From Datisca glomerata (taxonomy: Eukaryota; Streptophyta; Magnoliopsida; Cucurbitales; Datiscaceae), in the NCBI GenBank assembly GCA_003255025.1, contig QANY01004052.1, positions 372,001 through 436,000 on the forward strand: DNA of 64,000 bases. Reading direction: 5' to 3'. The position numbers and the translations under genes are program-made. How positions within the stretch are numbered: the first letter of the stretch is position 1; each line of letters starts with the position of its first letter. Below, piece by piece: positions 44,065-55,968 of the stretch. A model generated the notes under the pieces. The model saw only the letters and a list, made by a program, of their open reading frames with translations. It was not told the DNA's origin and made no database searches.

Positions 44065-46063
44065 ATAGTTTCAATAGATTTCGACTATAAAATTTACTGT
44101 AAACTATCTTTACATAATAAAAAAGATAACAATAGAAGTTGGAGAAACTCAAGTATTTGAGTATCGGTTTTTTTATACAATCCCTTTCTCTTTGATACAA
44201 TAAGCTTTTATTTATAGGTTAAGATCATTTTATTCCTCTACAATCCACTACCACTGAAGGAGTAAGTCTAGAAATTTTAGGAGATTGTGGAGGAGATAAT
44301 TAAGCGCCCATTTGACTTAGTCTTCGATGAATCTTGTCCGTTGATTAATCTTGTTGTTACGATATTCTTTATTTTTGCTCCTTATTGGCAAGTTGTGTCA
44401 TTTTTCAATTGATTTTGTTTGACTTTTTCTACTATGACATGGATGCTAACTCATCAACCTATGTACGAGTGGTCATTCTCAGCGTGTGGTCATTCATTTA
44501 CCCACTATACATATTTTATACCTTCACAAGGCTCTTTTCTGAACATGTTGAAAAAAAAAAGAAAAAAAAAACAGTGTTGCTTTTCTTCCTCACCGTTTAT
44601 GTCGATCTCAACTAGTTCGTTGTTAAGAAGTAAACATAACTACCCATGTTGAATTTTTCAGCAACACGAAGGGATCCAAATCCTGTACGCAGATAAGACA
44701 TTCACTTTTGTCCACAAAACTAAGAAGGATAAGTTTCTCAATGATAAGGGGCAGTACAGTACCATGATCTGTTCATTGGAAAAGTAAAAGATAGCGACTT
44801 TGATTTGGAAGATAGAGGATGATCCTGTTTTCCACATATTTTAGCACTGAACAAAAGCTCAAGAAATTCATCACTAGCAATTATAGTTTCCCTATAGACA
44901 TACAGGTCTAATTAAATGCTTTCTTCTATTTGGAAGAACATATCTCAACCAATGGATGAGTACATAGGATCCATGAAGAACGGAAACAAATTGTTTGTCA
45001 TTTTATGATAGACAGAGGAAAGTTGAGGTCTAAGTCTTCGGATCTGAACGGAAACGAAATATATTATGTTTCCATTAAGAACACTACAAAAAATGTCGAA
45101 TGGCTTCGAAATTTCAATAAATTGCTTTACATACTCTAATCTTCGAAATTTCAATAAATTGCTGTACATACTCTGATTGGATAATATATATGATGAGTTG
45201 ATTACTAAATATTCTAGTGGATAAGAAGTTTACCTATTATAATTAGAAAAAAATAAGGTTTAGCATTATCTTTTTTTCTTAGCATTCCGTCGTTAATTAC
45301 CTTAAGTTAGCATGATTAAATATCAATATTTAGTGCATACTGCAGCTACATTAGCCAAATGGCAATTTTTGTCGAGTTGATAAAAAAGTTAAAACATGAA
45401 CTCTCTGTCCTCAAACAATTGGGTGATACTGACTCACCACCCAATTAGCCAGTCGGCATTCGAAATAACTGCTACTTTTTTATCTCCCAAATCATGTCCA
45501 GAAAAGTACCTCAAGGATATCCTTCTTGTTATTTTTCTTATGATCATTATTACTTCTCTTTTGGGACAGATTTTCTCTACAGTAACTTGATTTTTTGCTC
45601 ATGTTTGCTATAGAAATAAAAACATTATTTGATTTAAATCTCTGCCACTAAGAAATGTGAATGCAATAGCATAAATGTCAAAAGAGGACATTAGATTATT
45701 TCCTTAACACAATGGAATCCAATAGTGTTGTGGATTGCATCTATTCGTTACTCAAATTTTTTGTCAGTATAAGATTAATTCATCATTAGATAATTTGTTA
45801 TATAAAATTTATGTGAAGGTGATTCAAATATGCGTCAGTCTCGTTATGGAACTTCGACCTTATGATTAAATTTTTATTTCAAAATGAATTAAGGAAAAAG
45901 TGACTCATTAATGAGCTTACAGTGTTAGTTAAGTTTGGCTGATTTGACAAAGTTTGTTATAACACTAGACATATGCTAGGTTGAAGTGACAAAGTTTATT
46001 AAGTTGTTAATGATTTTTTACTTACACTAAAAAAGTAATAAAGAGAGAAGAGAAAAATAACGA
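44065..46063. other. AT-rich intergenic DNA
   Basis: No recognisable gene in 2 kb. A higher-GC patch at 44650-44830 (ADKTFTFVHKTKKDKFLN in one frame) is not identified. A 38-bp tandem duplication at 45105-45178 (CTTCGAAATTTCAATAAATTG twice) and a 20-mer shared with 35797-35816 lie here. Confidence 0.4.
45105..45178 (+). repeat. 38-bp two-copy tandem duplication
   Basis: CTTCGAAATTTCAATAAATTG followed by CTKTACATACTCTRAT appears twice in direct succession, with three differences. Confidence 0.85.
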
Positions 46064-46353
46064 TGACGCTAATACGAAATTTGCTTGGTCTGTATTGAAT
46101 TAGGGATACTTACAACCAGCCTTTATTTATAAGCTTTTACAGAATCTAATCATATATATTCCAGAACGGAATTACCACAATTCATCAAAAATATTATCGT
46201 ATCTACGAGATTATCACTTTATTTATGGGATTACAGAATATTCTCTAATAATCATGTACATTAGCTTTAACTACTAAATTAACTCTAATCGTTGGATCGC
46301 ACCTATGGTCTTGATTCTCCTTTTCTCGTTCTACCACGATGACAGTCTTAACA
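46064..46353 (-). repeat. Gypsy-D: candidate LTR on the minus strand
   Basis: The segment starts TGACGCTAATACG and ends GTCTTAACA. On the minus strand it has a TATA-like GCTTATAAATAAAGGC near 46120-46140, similar in form to the Gypsy-B LTR promoter. TTCCCCTCTG directly follows; its complement CAGAGGGGAA would be the polypurine tract of a minus-strand element. The antisense-type ORF downstream supports this. The partner LTR is not in the window. Confidence 0.45.
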
Positions 46354-46979
46354 TTCCCCTCTGATTGGTTCTCCTTTGTACACGTGGCTCAAGGGATATT
46401 TTATACCTATTCATTTACGGCCATTACACTCAACGGAATTTCATTTGTTGTGGTGTAATGATGGTATTTCGTTGTTCACGTGCGTTTCGGTAAGGGGTTT
46501 AATTGATTAGATCTTCTGCCTTTTTTGCCATTTGCTGGAATCTACAATCATAAATAACATATAAAGATAATAATTAATGAAATAAGTAAGAAAAGTGTGT
46601 AACGCTTTCGTTTGTTGCTTCGTCTCCCGTTCTCGCTGATGTGCTCCTCGAAGATACACAAAACGGCCTCTCATCATTTATATTTGCCGCTACATCTTCT
46701 CATTTTCATTTACTTTTATAGGGAGCATACGGAGTGAATTTCAAAATTTTCTATTCGACAAGGAACACCTTCTTTCCTTTCCAATTGTCATCTTTTCATT
46801 CGACAGTTCAGACGATGGTTCATCCCATCACCCTATCAATCACGCCTCCATGCCATCAAGTACTTGCAAGACGTCCTTTCACTTACAAGTTTTCAAGATT
46901 TATGAAGTGTTTTTCATTTTTTCTTTCGAGTCCACATCTTATTTCAGGTTTCCTTCATTTCGTTTCTTCCTCACTTTCA
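46354..46979. other. Gypsy-D 3' region, unassigned
   Basis: About 600 bases between the candidate LTR and the antisense-type ORF. Includes a coding-like stretch near 46730-46900 (FSSFHSTVQTMVHPITLSIT in one frame) that may be the beginning of the same ORF, but no certain match. Confidence 0.3.
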
Positions 46980-48310
46980 ATGTCTTGCTCCTGGAAAGTT
47001 CTATTGGAAGATGAGGGGACCCATATTAAACCTCACGTTCCCCTAGTTAGGACCCAACCAAGCTCAACCAATTCATAGCTTCTCACCGGGATGCCTTCCC
47101 ATTGGATGTTATTTGTGCCCTAGGAGAGAGTAATGCCACGAGAATCTTGTATAGAACCCCCTGCCAGATTATCCTAAGTCTGATGTACATAGTCTTAGGT
47201 TAACTTTATTTTCTCCATTTCTACAGGAAATCTATCGTACTTTTGGCCTAGCCCCATCCCAATTAACTCCTAGTTCTTATAGGGTTTCTTCTGGCCTTCG
47301 AAGCCATGAATAAGAGATATAACCAAGGTTTTTGAATATACGAGATCCATCATTGTTATATAGTTAAGTGTTGAGATGAGAGCTACTACTTCACTCCTCT
47401 TTCATCTGAACAGAGAGGGAACTTGATAACGAAGATCCTAAAATGGGACAAAGGCTGGGAACGAGATACCATACTGATTGGCGAGAACTAGGGTGCTGAT
47501 GCCTGTTGGATAATCCCTAGAAAATGGGTAATTTTTAGTAAGTTGTCGAAACTCTGGTTCTCCAATCCTTCTTTAAATTTATTTCTTCCATTTTTCTGTC
47601 TCTTTTCGGCTTACTAACGGATTTTCTCCTTCTTGTAGATTACAAGAAGAACAAAAAGCCTTACTTTTCCAAGGCATCCGAGGAAATATTTTTCGATGCT
47701 TACCATTGCCGAGAATGAGATTGGACTGAACTCTTTGACCCAAGGAGATAAGTCAACATTTCCTTTGCCTGAACCTCATTCCCATCGCATCTACATCCGT
47801 TCCATCATCCTCGACTTCAATCCAACAAGGTATTTCCATTCCTCCTCTCTATCATGCCCCTACCCTTTCGATTTAGAGTACTTCCATTTCTACTGACTCC
47901 GAGTGGGAAGATTAAGAAATAGAAACCCTACTTTGATGGCTTGCTTCCAATGTTGACATGTCAAGGTGTCTCCGCAGCAACATAATTAGGTTGGTTGAGG
48001 ATGAAAGGAATGTTCGTCCGAGGCGGGACACGCCAAGTTCTTCTCAAGCGGCTATCGTTCCTCCTCACGCTCCCATTATACCTACTCTTCTTGCTCCTAT
48101 TGTACCCACTCTTCCTGCTTCCGTAGTCCCTCCTAATTTTATTGCCCATGGAGAGGATCCCCCAGTGCGTTCAACATCTCCTTCACCTCATCCGCGTCAG
48201 AACAAAGGGAGTCCATTCCTACTAACTCCTTTGACTCTTAAGAGGGAATGTGGAGTCTGCTTTATGGAAATGGAGAGGTTTCTTAGCCGCTCATTCAATT
48301 TCTAACTTTA
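46980..48310 (+). pseudogene. Gypsy-D: Tat-type antisense ORF remnant
   Basis: At 47225-47305 one frame reads EIYRTFGLAPSQLTPSSYR then VSSGL. This is the same conserved N-terminal block found on the minus strand of Gypsy-A and -B, here on the plus strand, so the parent element points left. WIIPRKWVIF lies near 47510. TTGTAGATTACAAG near 47636 looks like a splice acceptor, and AACAAGGTATTT near 47826 looks like a donor. The Pro-rich stretch at 47958-48180 (PPHAPIIPTLLAPIVPTLPA) would be the low-complexity middle. Gag-pol is absent. Confidence 0.55.
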
Positions 48311-48546
48311 CTATCATGTCAACTATCTTTTTAGAGCAATAATTTACCTAACGTGTGGTGATGAAGGAAACATAGTACCTCCTGACAATCTCTGCCAAGA
48401 AGGGACAAACCTAAGAGACTCATACCTACTCGACTGATACCTACACGAGATATATACATGACATGATACAACGATGTATGATACGAAATATAATAGAATA
48501 CCAAAAGTATTCCCGTGTTTTTTCTTCCCTTTAAGGGTTCCCCATA

Positions 48547-48657
48547 CCGAAAAAATTATTTGCAGTCATGTCTATGCTAATAAACGTGGAAGAAGATTGT
48601 CCAATCCCTAGTTATCATATATACCGAAAAAATTATTTACAGTCATGTCTATGTGAG
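48547..48657 (+). repeat. Duplicated 33-mer next to the microsatellite
   Basis: ATACCGAAAAAATTATTTGC and AGTCATGTCTATG occur at 48546-48578 and again at 48621-48653, 75 bases apart, with one difference. The second copy runs straight into the TATG microsatellite. Confidence 0.85.
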
Positions 48658-48872
48658 TATGTATGTGTGTGTGTGTACGTATGTATGTACGTATGTATGT
48701 GTGTCTGTAAGTAGGTACGTACGTATGTATGTATGTAGGATTGTATGTATGTATGTACGCACGTCTGTACGTATAGGTGTACGTATGAGTGCATATATGT
48801 ATGTGCGTATGTATGTAGATATGGATGTACATATGTGTGTATATATGTATGGGTTCGCGTGAATTGTTTATC
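48652..48872 (+). repeat. Degenerate (TATG)n microsatellite
   Basis: Roughly 200 bases of TATG, TACG and TGTG tetramers. It yields spurious open frames on both strands (Tyr/Val/Cys-rich and Thr/His/Tyr-rich). No coding value. Confidence 0.95.
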
Positions 48873-50755
48873 TTATAAGTTTTTCCCCATCAATCATATC
48901 AAATTTTAACAAGGAAATTTAGTGGAATTTTTTTTTGTTAAAAGCTTATTTTTTCAGAGGGTTAAAAGCTAATTTATAGATAACTTATAGAATATTAATA
49001 ATTAATTTATGTTTAATTAATATGGGGACGTATTTGTATATAGCCAGTATTCCCACCATTTATGCGGGGACAACCGGTCATTTTTACAAAAAGAGTTATA
49101 AAGATTACAGTTTAGCTACTTTGATGTCTCAAATAGGCCCTCTTTGTAGTTTTTCCTCGATAGAATTTAACTAAAGAAATTATAATTATACAAGAGGATT
49201 ACCTTAATGGGGCGTTTGGTCCCGTCTATCTATGACGTAAAGTACGTGATAAACTCATATTCTAACACTTTCTCATATTTGTTTAAGATATTATCATTTG
49301 ACTTGGTAAAGTTATTTAACTTGGTTAATTAACAATCACACATTATTTTCCCTACTCCTTTCCCACAAAAATTTACGTTACCAAATATTTTTTCCAATTC
49401 ATTTACTCATCTTACTAACATATCAACGCATTTTTCAAAATATCTTTTATTTTCCTAAATCTCCATAAAAACATCATAATTTGTTTACATTCCTCCATAC
49501 TTGATTTTGATATTTTATTTTTTAGATCAAAGCCTTGAGTAAGGGTCATAAAAAAATCTTGATCCAAGAATCCCGCCAATCCCGTTCTAGTCTGGCAACC
49601 AAACCCGTCTTGAACCCAATTTTTTTATAATTATTCCCATCTTGAATACATTTGGGGCATTGGGACTCGATTTTTTAAATGGGTCAGAATTTTTGTCCCG
49701 TCTGATCCCATCCTGAAACACTTGTTCCGTAAACATGTCATGAGGCCCATCACGCAGAAGTGGGGAAATGACTTAAGTAAAATGGTTAAATGCCACTATG
49801 CACAGGCAAACAAGTTAAAATATTATGTTTTAGATTGTATCTTAGCTACATATGACAAAGATTTTGTACCCCTATTTTGTTATGTTCCTGTGCCGGAACC
49901 AGAAGATTCTGTCCATTCCAGCCGGATCTAAGCAAAATTGGTAAATATGATATGTATAAGAAAACATATATGCACTAGATAAAGTGTTATGTATTTAATA
50001 AATATTTTCATGTATTTATATGAATGATGATTATATATATTAGAGTTATTTGTGATATATAAAAGAGGAAAATTTATATGTAATAATTTATTCCGTGACA
50101 TTAGAGAAAATTTAATCAAACACTACATGGATTATTGAGATTTTTAACCAGTGGCCCACAAAGAATATATATATATATATATATTACTTTTTGGAGTAGT
50201 AGGAGAAAGATAATGGATTTAATTTTATTGATTGAGTTAATAAAATAGTTAATTTATTATTAAATAAAATAATATATATATATATATATAAAAGATGTTA
50301 TGTTATATTAGAATTTATAAGTAATTATTGAAAATAATTAAAAATTTGATAAAAAACTATAAATAATTTTAATACTCTCATATACTTTATATAACTTTTC
50401 CAACATGTTTACTCACGTTTCGTACATATCAAACAAGGTAATTATATTTTTTCAATAATTTTTTAAGTTAACCATATGTTACCAAACATGATAATCTTAA
50501 AATCATGTCATTTGAGTTTACCATTTAAACTAACCTAGAAATGTAACTTTTCCAACATTCTTACTTAACATACATCAAACGGCCAATTAGTATAAACAAG
50601 TAAAAGAAAAGACAAAAAACCTAATCCCTAAACCAAAATACTCTCAGGAAACCCTAATTAGTTTACAGCCTAATATTTACATCAGACATGTCAATTCCTT
50701 TTACTAGTTCTAACTATATAAATTAACTATTTTCGTCAAAATATCTATTTACATG
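48873..50755. other. AT-rich DNA with a possible MITE
   Basis: Mostly very low GC, with (TA)n runs near 50170 and 50275. GGGGCGTTTGGTCCCGTC at 49209-49226 faces GGCAACCAAACCCGTC near 49596-49611 in inverse orientation, and CATCAAACGGCC lies at 50572-50583. Ends of the GGGCGTTTGGT type are common on small plant DNA transposons, but I could not establish a target duplication. The 69-residue frame at 49722-49931 (HVMRPITQKWGNDLSKMVKC) is not recognised. Confidence 0.35.
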
Positions 50756-50759
50756 AGGG

Positions 50760-51815
50760 TTGATGACCTCAACGTTGACACCCTGCGAAGCACAACTCTT
50801 ACGATGTATCGGGAGTTTCTCTTCCAAGGATGCACAATAGAGTGTCGCCGCTAAGATGCACAATGGCGTGTCGCCGCTGAGGCGCACCATGGAGTGCCGC
50901 CACTAAGGCGCACCACTTGGGGTGCCGCCACTGAAGTACCCGTGGGGTCGTCCCCATGAAAGCACCATAGGGTGTCACCCCCATAGTAGCACCATTAATG
51001 TCACTTTCATGGTAGCACCATTGATGCCGCCCTCATGGTAGCACCGTGGGGTGTCAACCTCATGGCAGCACCATGGAGTGCCACCCAGATCACACTTTGT
51101 AATGAAACTCAGAGACAATGGTGATATGCTTCAGACAAGACACATAACTGTACTATCATAACAAGTCATCACATCACAAACCACCAAGTCAAGTGATGAA
51201 GACTTCGGTGGGCGTATGGTTGCCTGGAAACGCTTGAGAGGCTGTAGACTGATAGGATTAGGGGTGATACTATGTTATATTGGAAGGAGACATACCTCTT
51301 TATTACAACCACTCTAGATATTGATGGTGTGCTACCCACCCACCTTGGGGAGGGGTTTGGTATGAGAGAGCCTTTTGAGAGGAGGCGTTGGGTGAACATA
51401 GTCGTTGAGCCCCACCAGCTAGGCATGTTCTCCCTAGATCATGGTCACTTCACAAAGACCCACGTGGCGCCACTCGATTGGCTCATGTGAAATTCTACTC
51501 TTACCCACCTCAGCATGATTAATCAGTTGAGGTGGCACGATTTGATTGGTGGGCTTGCAACTAATCAATGGATTAGTTGCAATGGTTCCCCCTCTTTTTG
51601 ATCACCTATAAAAGGAGGGCTTCTATTCCATTGTGAAGAGAATGAAACTTTAGAGAGAGAAGCTCACATTCTAGACTGAGAAACTCCCACTTCCAATGAG
51701 AGAAAGGATTTATCACCACCATTGGGTGTCTAGAGTGCTCCCCATTCACCTTCGGGTGCCCTCCCCAATGAGTAGACCACTCTCGCACTCACCCACGTCA
51801 CACATTGCATCTACA
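50760..51815 (+). repeat. Gypsy-C 5' LTR
   Basis: The right end is set by the primer site at 51816. The left end is uncertain: TGATGACCTC or TTGACACCCTGCG, at 50755-50785. CCTATAAAAGGAGGG at 51604-51618 is a good TATA box about 210 bases before the LTR end. The left third is a minisatellite. No partner LTR is available for confirmation. Confidence 0.6.
50815..51090 (+). repeat. GC-rich minisatellite in the Gypsy-C LTR
   Basis: About nine degenerate units of about 30 bases, with the theme AAGGCGCACCATGGAGTGCCGCCACT drifting to CATGGTAGCACCATGGGGTGTCACC. The motif TGCCGCCACTAAGG recurs at the right edge of the window (63870-63920). Confidence 0.8.
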
Positions 51816-51839
51816 TTTAGCGACTCCACTAGGGAGTGG
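51816..51839 (+). promoter_or_regulatory. Gypsy-C primer-binding site
   Basis: TTTAGCGACTCCACTAGGGA closely matches the TTTGGCGACTCCACTGGGGA sequence found after the 5' LTR of Tat/Ogre-type elements (tRNA-Arg type priming). The changed bases are both G to A. Confidence 0.7.
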
Positions 51840-51864
51840 TTTATCACTCTAGCAAAGGACCACC

Positions 51865-53430
51865 ATGGTCAGATGTGCAAAGGGAAGAGCAGCTCTACCG
51901 CGCATGGAGGGAGATGGACCCACACTCAACGACGAACACAAACAAGAGGAGGAGAACACCTCTCGTGAGTTACCACCAAGCACACCTACACAAGCGCAAG
52001 AGCAAGTTGAAGTCATTCGGGAACTCCAAGCTTCTAACGCTAAGATGAGAAGAGTCATTGATACATTGAATGTGTACATCAAAGCCACCGCACCAAAACT
52101 CCCGCCGCTAACCTCCACCATGGGTGTACAACAAGCCTTTATTATAGGCGTGCAACCGACTACCTCTATCATGTGTGCGCAACCGACCACCTTCATAATA
52201 GGCGCACAATCGACCACCTCCATCATGGGCGAGCAACCAACCTCCACCATGGAAGCGTAACCAACCTCCACCATGGGAGCGCAACCAACCTCCACCGTAG
52301 GCCGCCATTGACCTCTCTCATGGGCGCCCAACTATCCTCCGTTGTAGGTGTTCAATCACAAGCATTCGCTAGAACCATGTTCGATCGAACGTTCATAACT
52401 TAAACTCTTGCACAAGTCAATGTCACACCAACACCTCTAGATAACTTCACTACCCCGACTACTACAATAGCTCAGACGAACCTCACCCCAAGCGTAAACA
52501 TCCTTGTTGGAAGTAGTCATTTCATTACCCATGAAGCCCTCTAAAAGGTACTCCAAGAGGAGAGAGTAAGAGCATGGTTGAATGAGTCCGTTGTCGACTT
52601 CAGGCCTTTATATTCCGCTAACATAGCCTTGAGACCATACCCGAGGAATTATGTTCCCCTAAAGTTTTGAAAGTATAATTGCCGAAATGGGTGTGCCAAA
52701 GAACATGTGATAAGTTTCATTGATGATATGGGTCCCTATGGTTATTATGAGTTCATGCGTTTGAGGGAATTTTCCAAGTCCTTGACGGAGCGCGCTTACA
52801 CTTTGTATGCAAGCTTAGCACCCGAGTTGATCTTGACACGAGCCCAAATGGTATCAACCTTCTTGGCGAAGTTCTTTGTCATAGAGGAGAAGACTAACAT
52901 ACTAGATCTAGATAGGTAAAAGATCAGTGACGACCTTGTGTCATACGTTCAGCAGTTCAAGGAAAAGACCATGGATTGCCAAGATGATTACAAGGAGGAA
53001 GCTCTTATGAAGATGTGCATTGGAGGGATGTTGAGTGATTTTAAGGTCTACCTTGAGAACTTGAGGATTGTCACCTTTGCCCGCTTGATAGAAGTGTCCA
53101 AAAGGACAAGCGCTTCAGTACGTAACCTACAAAACATGAGAGGAATAACCGTCCTGACCGCCCTTAGAGACCCACCACATCACACTACCACCACAAGGGC
53201 GTGTTCGTAAGAGAGGCAGAGATGAGAGGAATGACCCGCCGCATTTTCCTTGCAACATGGATAAGGTGGAAGCATTAATGTATGTATGGATAAAGGACAC
53301 AAATATCACCTTGCCTTGGGTCACCGTGCTACCTACAAGGGAGGAAAGGAGTTCCCCCAAATTTTACAGATATCACTGCACTGCATCACACCCCACCCAA
53401 GAGTGTAATTTTTTTAGAAGGGCGAGATCA
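51865..53430 (+). pseudogene. Gypsy-C gag
   Basis: It starts at 51865 (MVRCAKGRAALPRMEGDGPT), 26 bases past the primer site, with a coiled coil (EQVEVIRELQASNAKMRRVI) near residues 45-70. A repeat-encoded linker follows. The capsid part at 52540-53210 reads CAKEHVISFIDDMGPYGYYE, FMRLREFSKSLTERAYTLY, MVSTFLAKFFVIEEK and MKMCIGGMLSDFKVYLENL, well conserved except for stops near 52670 and 52918. A zinc-like YRYHCTASHPTQEC lies at 53365-53406. Confidence 0.82.
52111..52335 (+). repeat. Minisatellite within Gypsy-C gag
   Basis: Units of about 27-36 bases (GCGCAACCGACCACCTCCATC, ATGGGAGCGCAACCAACCTC) repeat about seven times. They encode GVQPTTSI / AQPTTFII / GAQSTTSIM in the gag frame. Unit length is a multiple of three until a stop at 52258. 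Confidence 0.85.
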
Positions 53431-53779
53431 TTATAGAAGGTGTCGGACCCAGAGATCCACCCCCTTTTCCCAAACATGCCATTGTCAACATGTTTAGCAT
53501 CGACGCAATAGGATATACATCATATGTTACCATAGTGGAGGAAGCAGACAAGGAAGCAACCATAAGGGGAGACGCCGCTTTCATAGATAAACTCTTGAGC
53601 ACAAGGACTTGTAAAAATGTTTTTGATACGCTTGGGTTGGATGATATTGTACGGTGCCAAGTCTCCAAAACACTAATAGATTTCGCTCAACAAAATTATG
53701 CTTGAATGAATTGTTGCTTTGCACAACCACCTTTGAGCAAGATGGGGTAGAACGATGAGAGTTCCCTCACATTCATCAC

Positions 53780-54150
53780 TGTCGACCGACATGTTAAGAG
53801 GACGGGACACAATCACCCCCTTTTATTTGGAGGCAACGGTCAACGGCGTGCAAGTAAGGTGCACCCTATTGGACCGTGGATCGGGAGTGAATGTCATGTC
53901 CTATACTACCTCCAAGGCAGTTGGCATCCCATAGAGGAGACTGGTGAGACAATCGATTATTGTGATGGGTTTCTCATCAGCGAGTGTGATGACGATCGGT
54001 TATGTCCATGTGGAGTTTTAAATTGGACCATTAAGAACCACCAACTGTTACCATGTGATCGAGTATAATACGATCTACCATATATTGTTGGGGAGGCCAT
54101 GGATTCACCAGGAATGTGTACCATGAACCCTGTATCAGTGCCTGAAATCA
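53780..54150 (+). pseudogene. Gypsy-C protease
   Basis: The frame reads GRDTITPFYLEATVNGVQV, then RCTLLDRGSGVNVM. The DTG active site is DRG, which removes the catalytic triplet. RLVRQSIIVMGF and, in another frame, VDFKLDHLRTTNCYHVIE and GRPWIHQECV follow, which is the usual end of this protease type. Confidence 0.78.
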
Positions 54151-54379
54151 CGATGGTGTGATAAGAACATCACGATGGCGGTTATTTAAGCGCAATTTGA
54201 TGAGACTGAGGCTCACTTGATAGAGGCGATGCTCTTTGACGAACTTGTGACGGCTAGTGTCCCCGCGCCTAAAAGGTTGATTGCCACCCCTTTGCCGAAG
54301 TGGGAGGTTGGGAAAGGAAAAGAAGTACTTACATCGGGGATGGAGTTGGTAACCCACGTGACTTTACCAAACGGAAAAA

Positions 54380-55440
54380 GGGTGTACCGCTTATGATGGT
54401 GAGTGAGGTTTGGCGTACAGCCTGATCCCTCTGATGCTGAAACAAATGAGTATATAATGATGGAGGAGACATTCGCTAAGTCACAAGGACTTATGCAAGG
54501 GATCCATGTGATGAATTGTGATCTACTAGAGGATCCTCTACCAACCAACCCATCACTATCGTTGGAGGAGCTAGAGGAAGTCCATATTGGGGAGGGGAGC
54601 ACAAATAGGCCGGTGATCCTAGCAAAGGACTTGGATAGTAAACAACTACATGACTTGATAAAACTTTTGAATGAGTTTGAGGATGTCTTTGCGTGGTCGC
54701 ACCTTAAGATGTCGGTGTCAAATTCTATCTTAGTGACGCATAAACTAGGGGTCTCCGAACAATTCACACCTGTCAAGCAACACCCTCATCATTTTTTCCC
54801 CGAGGTGGAGCTCCAAATCAAGTCTGAAATTTTAAAGCTCATAGAGGTGGGATTTATCAAGAACCCCACATGGTTAGCCAACATTGTTCCGGTAAAAAAG
54901 AAAAATGGTCAGATTCATTGTTGTGTTGATTTTAGAGACTTGACAAGACATGCCCCAAATATGACTTCATGCTATCTAATGTAGACACCTTGGTCGATGC
55001 TATAGACGAACACGAAATGTTCTCTTTCATGGATGGGTTCAGTGGATATACTCAAATCAGGATGGAGATTGAAGATTATAAGAAGACCGCCTTCAGGCAC
55101 CCTTTGGAAACTTTTACTATGTGGTGATGTCTTTCGGATTGAAGAATGTAGGGGCTACTTACCAACGGGCTATGATAGCAATTTTCCATGACATGATCCA
55201 TGATTATGTTGAGGACTATGTGGAAGATCTAGGAGTTAAGTCCAAGAGTGCTGGTTCACATCTGAAGCACTTGAGGAGTATCTCTGAAAGGTGTAGGGTG
55301 TACAAGCTTAAAATGAATCCATTGAAGTACGCTTTCAGTGTTTCATGTAGGAGGTTCTTAGGTTTTTTTGCACACAAGCGGGGTATAGACGTAGATCAAT
55401 CCAAGGTAAAGGCTATCAGGGACTTGCCCCCACCATGATC
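54380..55440 (+). pseudogene. Gypsy-C reverse transcriptase
   Basis: The piece at 54403-54984 has VILAKDLDSKQLHDLIKLLN, then EFEDVFAWSHLKM (the RT approach) and FIKNPTWLANIVPVKKKNGQ with CVDFRDLTRHAPN. The next block, in another frame at 54985-55120, has VDTLVDAIDEHEMFSFMDGF and SGYTQIRM. The piece at 55121-55438 has SFGLKNVGATYQRAM, FHDMIHDYVEDYVED and LGFFAHKRGIDVDQSKVKAI. The catalytic YVDD reads YVED. Two frame breaks are present. In life the enzyme copies element RNA to DNA. Confidence 0.85.
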
Positions 55441-55965
55441 CGTGAAGGAGTTAAAGGCGTTCTTGATGAAGGTATCCTACTTCCGATGATTCATACCCAC
55501 CCTAGCCGAGTCCATAAGCGATATACAACCACTCTGGAATGAAGACCACATCTTTTCATTGATATAGGATCACGAATGGAAGTATGATGCCATAAAGGAT
55601 GTTCTCCTCGTATCGGCCACCATGGTGCCACCACGTAATGACTTACCATTACTGCTTTACATCACCTCAACCTCTAAGTCCATTGGAGCCTTATTGGCCC
55701 AATAAAGGGAGGGGGCGAAACGCCCAGTTTATTATTTGAGTAGGGTCTTAAGAGATGTCGAGCTTAGATATACACCTTATGAAAAGCATTATCTTGCTCT
55801 TGTATTTGCCATGCTAAAATTCTAACACTACATGTTGGGTAATCGAGTTCATTTAATGACTAACTCCAATCCTATTCATTTTCTCTTAATCAGGGATACA
55901 TTGAAAGGGAGACTAACCCAATGGACAATGTTGTTGAGTGAGTTTAACATTACACCCCGAAGGCA
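55441..55965 (+). pseudogene. Gypsy-C RNase H, first (gypsy-type)
   Basis: The reading continues with KELKAFLMKVSYFR, then PLLLYITSTSKSIGALLAQ, RPVYYLSRVLRDVELRYTPY and EKHYLALVFAMLKF, the RT-RNase H connection and gypsy RNase H. Stops are at about 55491, 55565, 55702 and 55822. LTQWTMLLSEFNI at 55915-55955 ends the domain. Confidence 0.78.
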
Positions 55966-55968
55966 CAA

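Noticed and set aside
44385..44652. Two overlapping hydrophobic frames near a poly(A) run
   Set aside because: Low-complexity AT-rich DNA, no family match, no splice or promoter context.
48608..48862. Open frames of Tyr/Val/Cys or Thr/His/Tyr repeats
   Set aside because: Translation of a TATG microsatellite on both strands.
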